This document shows, one piece after another, positions 23,650-28,523 of a stretch of 28,523 bases of DNA. Location: positions 1-28,523 of the forward strand of contig JAGWTK010000005.1 of the NCBI GenBank assembly GCA_028876035.1, in the 5' to 3' direction. Made by a program: the position numbers and the translations under genes. The number at the start of each line of letters is the position of its first letter. Position 1 is the stretch's first letter. The notes beneath the pieces were generated by a model. The model made no database searches. It had not been told where the DNA came from and saw only the letters and a program-made list of their open reading frames with translations. The stretch is from Bacteroidota bacterium. Lineage in GTDB: Bacteria; Bacteroidota; Bacteroidia; Chitinophagales; Chitinophagaceae.

Positions 23650-25156
23650 ACAGTTTGATATCGTGATCATCGGCGCGGGCATGGGGGGGCTCGTTTGCGG
23701 GGCTGTGCTCTTGCGCGAAGGTTATTCCGTTTGTATCATCGAAAAAAACAAACAAATCGGCGGCTGCCTGCAAAGCTACGCGCGCGATAAAGTTGTATTT
23801 GATGCCGGTGTACATTATGTGGGTAGTTTGGACAAGGGGCAGAACCTGTACCAGATCTTCAAATACATCGGCGTGATGGACAAACTGAAATTGCGGCGGA
23901 TGGATATGGATGCTTTTGACCGGATCCTGATCGAAGGCGATCCGAAGGAATACCGGTTTGCACAAGGCTATGACAATTTCATCGCGCAGCTGCTGAAAGA
24001 TTTCCCGGAAGAAGAAAATGCGATCCGAAAATACTGCGCACTGATGCAGGAAGTATGCGAACGTTTTCCACTGTACCGGCTGCGTTCGGGTAGCGATGGC
24101 CGTGAGAAAGAAGCAGTACTGGGATGGGATACCAAAACACTCATTGACTCATTGACGACGAATCCAACCCTGCGCGCGGTATTGGCGGGTAACAATTGGC
24201 TGTATGCCGGTCAGCCCGAAAAAACACCTTTTTATGTCCACGCACTTATTCTGAATCATTATATCGAGAGCGCCTGGAAATGCCTCGATGGCGGTTCGCA
24301 AATCGGACACCTTATTGCCAGAGAGATCCGGTCTGGCGGCGGCGTGATTGTGCGGGATATGGAAGTAAAGAGGCTGGCAGAAGAAAACGGACAGATAAGT
24401 TTTGCTGAGCTCCCGGACGGTAGCCGGGTATATGGAAAAAAGTTTATCTCGAATATCCATCCGGCCAAAACGCTGGAAATGACCTCGACCGATCAGATCA
24501 AACCCGTCTACCGGAAACGCATTAAAAATCTTGAGAACTCCATCTCCTCGTTTACTATCAATGTAGTGCTGAAAAAAGCTTGCCGGGAATACATCAACTC
24601 GAATTACTATTTCCAGCGAACGGGTGCTACCTGGTCCCTGACCAACTATACGGAAGCCGACTGGCCCCTGGGCTGGGGTATATTTTTTGCAACGGGATCA
24701 AAAATGAACGAATACGCTGATGGGGTGACCATCCTCACCTATATGCGTTTTGAAGAAGTACAGGCCTGGGCAGATACTTACAATACGGTGTCTTCGGTGA
24801 ACAGCAGGGGTGAAACTTACGAAGCCTTTAAGCAGCGAAAGGCTGAAAAGTTGCTGGATGAAGTAGAAAAGCGATTCCCGGGTTTCCGGGATTGTGTGGA
24901 TCGTTATTATACCACTACACCGCTGTCGTTCCGGGATTATATCGGCAACGACGATGGATCGATGTATGGCATCGTGAAAGATTACCGCGATCCGCTGCGT
25001 ACTTTTATATCGCCGCGTACCAAAGTGCCGAACCTGTTTTTAACCGGGCAAAACCTGAACATGCACGGCGTGCTGGGCGCTTCCATGAGCGGGTTGGTGA
25101 CCAGTATCGCCATTATGGGAAATGATTCAATCATCGACAAAATTAAAAATGCATAG
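23642..25156 (+). CDS. NAD(P)/FAD-dependent oxidoreductase, phytoene-desaturase/CrtI-like
   Basis: The 504-residue protein opens with a Rossmann FAD-binding motif (FDIVIIGAGMGGLVCGAVLLREGYSVCIIEKNKQIGGCLQSY), with the glycines and the following Glu expected for ADP binding. It closes with the second FAD segment (VPNLFLTGQNLNMHGVLGASMSGL). The arrangement is that of the CrtI/phytoene desaturase, retinol saturase and carotenoid isomerase group, acting on long conjugated hydrophobic chains. In this context it could desaturate, saturate or isomerise a polyene chain. The ATG lies within the last 8 bases of the upstream gene. Its stop overlaps the next gene. The reaction direction cannot be read from sequence. 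Confidence 0.92.
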   Translation: MAEQFDIVIIGAGMGGLVCGAVLLREGYSVCIIEKNKQIGGCLQSYARDKVVFDAGVHYVGSLDKGQNLYQIFKYIGVMDKLKLRRMDMDAFDRILIEGDPKEYRFAQGYDNFIAQLLKDFPEEENAIRKYCALMQEVCERFPLYRLRSGSDGREKEAVLGWDTKTLIDSLTTNPTLRAVLAGNNWLYAGQPEKTPFYVHALILNHYIESAWKCLDGGSQIGHLIAREIRSGGGVIVRDMEVKRLAEENGQISFAELPDGSRVYGKKFISNIHPAKTLEMTSTDQIKPVYRKRIKNLENSISSFTINVVLKKACREYINSNYYFQRTGATWSLTNYTEADWPLGWGIFFATGSKMNEYADGVTILTYMRFEEVQAWADTYNTVSSVNSRGETYEAFKQRKAEKLLDEVEKRFPGFRDCVDRYYTTTPLSFRDYIGNDDGSMYGIVKDYRDPLRTFISPRTKVPNLFLTGQNLNMHGVLGASMSGLVTSIAIMGNDSIIDKIKNA

Positions 25157-26819
25157 AGGCGTCAGAAAGACATTGAAATTTTTTGGCTGGTTCCTGGGCA
25201 CAATTGCCGGGCTACTGCTGATCCTGTTTATCTACCTCGCAGTCGTGAGCAGTGTGCCTGCCCCAAAGCCAGCGGATCGGAGCGCAGAGCAACTCCAGCG
25301 AACCGAACCTTCACCGGGATTGTATGCCATCGGCAATAACTGGTTTCGCAAGAGCAAATCCGGGCTGTACGAACTGTATGTGGAAGGTAAACCCTTTGAA
25401 ATGGGGGTCGTGAACGGAAAACTCACTGCGGAGCTGGTACAACGACAGGAAGATCATTTCAATGACCAGATCAATAAAATGATCCCATCGACTTTCTACC
25501 GGCATTTCCTGAAGTATTTTATCGGGTGGTTCAACCGTCACCTCGCTGAGAATGTAAGCGAAGAGTACAAGGAAGAAATTTACGGGGTGTCCGAAGCTGC
25601 TTCTCAAAAATATGATTATATCGGGTCGAATTACCAGCGCATCCTGAACTACCATGCGGCGCACGATATTGGCCACGCCTTACAAAGTATGGCATTGGTG
25701 GGCTGCACTTCTTTTGGTACCTGGGGCGGGGCCGACAGCAATATGATCATCGGCCGCAATTTTGATTTTTATGTGGGCGACAAATTCGCCGAAGACAAGA
25801 TAGTCGCGTTTTATCATCCGTCTGCCGGCTACCGGTTCATGACCGTCACCTGGGGAGGATTTATCGGCGCTGTGTCGGGTATGAACGAAGAAGGACTAAC
25901 GGTGACGATCAACGCAGATAAGACCGCTATTCCCTCGGGCTCTGCTACCCCGGTTTCATTGGTGGCCAGAGAAATCCTGCAATACGCGCGCAACCTCGAC
26001 CAGGCCCTGGCCATCGCGAAAAGCAGGAAGATGTTTGTATCAGAATCCTTCCTGGTAGGATCAGCGGCTGATAACAAGGCCATCATCATCGAAAAAACGC
26101 CGGAACAACTCGATTTGTATGATCCGCACAAAGATTATATCGTTTGCGCAAATCATTTTCAAAGTAAGGAGTTGTCTGGTTCTGCCCCCAACCTCGAACA
26201 AATGAAGGAGAGCGCATCGGTTTATCGCTATCGTCGCGTGATGCAATTGCTTGATACAACCGGAGGCAATACCGTGCAGAAAACCGTCAACCTGTTGCGC
26301 GATCGAAGCGGACTGAACGGCGCCGATATCGGAATGGGCAATGAAAAAGCGGTCAACCAGCTCATCGCCCATCATTCCATCGTATTCGAACCAAAGAAGC
26401 GATTGGTATGGGTGTCGGCCGCACCCTGGCAACTGGGCAGCTATGTTTGTTATGATCTGAAAAAAGTATTTCAACTGGCGGGCATGCGCGAGAACCACGA
26501 AATTGCCGATACGGCGTTGAATATACCGGCCGACAGTTTCCTGCAAACGCCTGCCTATCGTGATTTCCTGCGGTTTCGCGGGTACAAACAGCAAATCGCA
26601 GAGGGAATGCAGGTGAACCCCGACAGCATCGTTCAAAGCAACCCGGAATATTACCATGCCTGGGTAATGGCGGGCGACTACCTGTTTAAAAACAAGCAGT
26701 ATACCGCAGCGCTCCCTTATTACAAGACAGCACTCACAAAAGTGATCGCCACGCAAAAGGAGGAAGAACATATCAAAACACAGATCGCGGCCTGTGAAAA
26801 GAAAGCGGCTACAAAATGA
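25149..26819 (+). CDS. Membrane-anchored C45-family Ntn acyltransferase/hydrolase
   Basis: The start at 25149 is chosen because ATGCATAG overlaps the upstream stop by 8 bases, exactly like the junction before it, and leads into a basic stretch and one membrane helix (LKFFGWFLGTIAGLLLILFIYLAVVSS). The frame is also open from 25122. The 556-residue protein resembles the C45 peptidase/acyl-CoA:6-APA acyltransferase group, Ntn hydrolases that cut themselves before a cysteine. The candidate nucleophile is C186 in ALVGCTSFGTWGG, followed by IIGRNFDF and GFIGAVSGMNEEGLTVTINA. The C-terminal 60 residues look like one TPR-type helical pair (YHAWVMAGDYLFKNKQYTAALPYYKTAL). The catalytic part should face the periplasm. 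In this operon it may attach or remove an acyl chain; the substrate is unproven. Confidence 0.88.
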   Translation: MHRGVRKTLKFFGWFLGTIAGLLLILFIYLAVVSSVPAPKPADRSAEQLQRTEPSPGLYAIGNNWFRKSKSGLYELYVEGKPFEMGVVNGKLTAELVQRQEDHFNDQINKMIPSTFYRHFLKYFIGWFNRHLAENVSEEYKEEIYGVSEAASQKYDYIGSNYQRILNYHAAHDIGHALQSMALVGCTSFGTWGGADSNMIIGRNFDFYVGDKFAEDKIVAFYHPSAGYRFMTVTWGGFIGAVSGMNEEGLTVTINADKTAIPSGSATPVSLVAREILQYARNLDQALAIAKSRKMFVSESFLVGSAADNKAIIIEKTPEQLDLYDPHKDYIVCANHFQSKELSGSAPNLEQMKESASVYRYRRVMQLLDTTGGNTVQKTVNLLRDRSGLNGADIGMGNEKAVNQLIAHHSIVFEPKKRLVWVSAAPWQLGSYVCYDLKKVFQLAGMRENHEIADTALNIPADSFLQTPAYRDFLRFRGYKQQIAEGMQVNPDSIVQSNPEYYHAWVMAGDYLFKNKQYTAALPYYKTALTKVIATQKEEEHIKTQIAACEKKAATK

Positions 26820-27193
26820 TCAACGGTGTAGGTATCGATATCATCGAAGTAAAACGGGTGGAAGAAAAAATCCGCAAGGGACAAGGCTTTCGTGAGCTTG
26901 TGTTTGCGGCCGATGAAATTGAATACTGTAATAAGATGACCCATCCTTATCAACACTACGCTGCCCGCTTCGCTGCAAAGGAGGCTTTTTTTAAAGCAGC
27001 CGGAAGTGGCTGGGCGGATAAGACTGCGTTCAATGAAGTGGTCGTTGTTCACGGGGAAGAAGGAAGACCCTTGCTCGAACTCCGCGGTCGCACGGCCGAA
27101 TGGGCCAGGGAAAAAGGGCTTGGCGAAATTCAGGTGTCGCTGGCGCATCTCGCCGAAATGGCCACAGCGATAGTAATGATCGTAAACAAATGA
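26816..27193 (+). CDS. AcpS-type 4'-phosphopantetheinyl transferase
   Basis: A 125-residue cytoplasmic enzyme that would transfer the phosphopantetheine arm from CoA to a serine of an acyl carrier protein. The two family motifs are clear: VGIDIIEVKRVEE near the start (D8, Mg2+ ligand) and ARFAAKEAFFKA (50-61, E56). The length is that of stand-alone AcpS. The start overlaps the stop of the preceding gene by 4 bases (ATGA), giving close coupling. Sitting between an acyltransferase-like gene and an adenylating ligase, it is better read as the activator of pathway-specific carrier proteins than as the housekeeping acpS, though that is an inference. Confidence 0.93.
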   Translation: MINGVGIDIIEVKRVEEKIRKGQGFRELVFAADEIEYCNKMTHPYQHYAARFAAKEAFFKAAGSGWADKTAFNEVVVVHGEEGRPLLELRGRTAEWAREKGLGEIQVSLAHLAEMATAIVMIVNK

Positions 27194-27244
27194 ATTTACT
27201 GTACTTTGCCATCGTCTTTTAATCAACGGAACCGATAAGCAAAG

Positions 27245-28523
27245 ATGTCCTACTCCACTCAAACCGCCTGGCTGTCTGCTGCCGAGATTGTCGCTGTACA
27301 GGAGAAAAAGCTGCTGGAAACGCTTTCTTACCTCGGGAGTCAATCCCCGTTTTACAAATCCTTGTTTGCAAAATATGCGGTAGATCCGCGCAGTGTGCGT
27401 TCTTTGGAAGACCTAACCAGGTTGCCGGTCACCAATAAGGAAGACTTACAACAATACAACAACGATTTTCTTTGTGTACCGCGCAATAAGGTGATTGAAT
27501 ATACTTCTACTTCGGGTACCCTGGGCAGCCCGGTGACCATTGCGCTTACCGAAGCCGATCTTCAGCGCCTTGCTTATAATGAATACACATCTTTCCTCTG
27601 TGCAGACGGGTCATCGGCGGATACCTACCAGTTGATGCTTACGCTTGACCGGCAGTTTATGGCCGGGATGGCATATTATTCGGGTATTCGTAAAATGGGC
27701 GGCGGAATTGTACGCGTGGGTCCGGGTGTACCTTCCCTGCAATGGCAAACGATCCAGCGCATACAACCGACTGCCATCGTAGCGGTACCCTCATTCATCG
27801 TAAAGCTGATTCAATACGCAAAAGCACATCATATCGATATCAACCAAACCAGCGTACAGAAAGCGGTGTGCATTGGCGAGAACATCCGGAATACTGATTT
27901 TTCCCTGAACATACTCGGACAAAAAATAAAGGGCGACTGGAATATTCAACTCTATTCTACCTATGCCAGCACCGAAATGCAGACTGCTTTTACGGAATGT
28001 GGCGCCGGCAGAGGCGGACACCTTAATCCGGAACTGCTGATTGTGGAATTACTGGATGATAATAATCTGCCTGTGAAAGAAGGTGAGCTTGGTGAAGTAA
28101 CCATTACCACCCTTGGCGTAGAAGGCATGCCCCTGCTCCGGTATAAAACCGGTGATATCTGTACCTACCATACCGGCCAGTGCAGCTGTGGCAGAAACAG
28201 TCTCAGGCTTTCACCGGTCATCGGTCGAAAAAAGCAAATGATCAAATACAAGGGTACCACGCTTTATCCCCCGGCATTATTCGATCTGCTCAACGAAATG
28301 GAGGAAGTGCAGGAGTATGTGGCAGAAGTCTACAGTAACGACCTTGGTACCGATGAAGTACTGCTGTATATCGTGCCTTCCGATGGGAGCGTTGAAACCG
28401 ATCACCGGATTCGTGCTTATCTACAGGCCAAACTAAGGGTGAGTCCGCACGTACAATACATTACCCCCACTGCCATGCAGCACATGCAGTTTCCGGAAGG
28501 CAGCCGCAAGCCCGTAAAGTTTG
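27245..28523 (+). CDS. Phenylacetate-CoA ligase-like AMP-forming acyl ligase (partial, 3' end cut)
   Basis: The ATG at 27245 opens about 426 codons that run to the window end without a stop. Motifs of the adenylate-forming superfamily, PaaK/coenzyme-F390-synthetase branch, are present: TSTSGTLGSP (87-96) binding phosphate, YSTYASTEMQ, LLRYKTGDIC and SPVIGRKKQMIKYKGTTLYP. The window ends in GSRKPVKF, which looks like the C-terminal lysine motif, so only a few codons are missing. A Cys cluster (CTYHTGQCSCGR) is typical of the branch. The enzyme would activate an aryl acid with ATP. In a flexirubin-type pathway the expected substrate is a cinnamic-type acid used as polyene starter. The 51-bp gap before it contains TACTTTG, a weak promoter-like match. 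Confidence 0.9.
   Translation, partial: MSYSTQTAWLSAAEIVAVQEKKLLETLSYLGSQSPFYKSLFAKYAVDPRSVRSLEDLTRLPVTNKEDLQQYNNDFLCVPRNKVIEYTSTSGTLGSPVTIALTEADLQRLAYNEYTSFLCADGSSADTYQLMLTLDRQFMAGMAYYSGIRKMGGGIVRVGPGVPSLQWQTIQRIQPTAIVAVPSFIVKLIQYAKAHHIDINQTSVQKAVCIGENIRNTDFSLNILGQKIKGDWNIQLYSTYASTEMQTAFTECGAGRGGHLNPELLIVELLDDNNLPVKEGELGEVTITTLGVEGMPLLRYKTGDICTYHTGQCSCGRNSLRLSPVIGRKKQMIKYKGTTLYPPALFDLLNEMEEVQEYVAEVYSNDLGTDEVLLYIVPSDGSVETDHRIRAYLQAKLRVSPHVQYITPTAMQHMQFPEGSRKPVKF

Overview
The window looks like chromosomal DNA of a Bacteroidota bacterium, most likely a Chitinophagaceae-type organism. The signs are a type IX secretion sorting domain (gene at 3039-3659), an outer-membrane beta-barrel protein with carboxypeptidase-regulatory-like domains (15216-18413), start codons without Shine-Dalgarno sequences, and a flexirubin/aryl-polyene-type gene block at the right end. 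The genus is an inference that cannot be confirmed here. No rRNA, tRNA, CRISPR array, insertion sequence or phage gene was seen.

Left part (1-13 kb): mostly single genes or pairs of metabolic and housekeeping type. In order: an inositol-monophosphatase family gene cut by the window edge, an aldo/keto reductase, a family 2 glycosyltransferase, a small T9SS-secreted protein, methylglyoxal synthase, a phytanoyl-CoA dioxygenase-family gene divergent from an AraC regulator, a YdeI/DUF1801 protein, a large secreted protein very rich in aromatic residues and Gly/Asn, a SMUG2-like uracil-DNA glycosylase, a DsbA-fold protein coupled to a lipoprotein amidohydrolase, and a DUF1761 membrane protein. Three intergenic gaps here (4262-4451, 9824-9918, 10635-10878) hold short-word iterated or inverted repeats that no gene explains.

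Middle (13.2-18.4 kb, minus strand): one directional block with an outer-membrane beta-barrel protein, an ECF sigma factor, a single-span anti-sigma-like protein, a membrane-anchored CnrX/Spy-like sensor protein and a soluble secreted Spy-like protein. This looks like an envelope-sensing sigma-factor module.

Right part (18.5-28.5 kb, plus strand): a tightly packed, partly overlapping operon that continues past the window edge. It encodes a GT2-DUF2062 glycosyltransferase, an MMPL transporter/lysophospholipid acyltransferase/methyltransferase fusion, a CrtI-like FAD oxidoreductase, a membrane-anchored C45-type Ntn acyltransferase/hydrolase, an AcpS-type phosphopantetheinyl transferase and an aryl-CoA-ligase-like adenylating enzyme. 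The set fits making, modifying and exporting an acyl-carrier-bound aryl polyene lipid such as flexirubin. The ketosynthases, ACPs and ammonia lyase expected for that pathway are not in the window. The most interesting items are this operon, the sigma-factor module and the intergenic word repeats.
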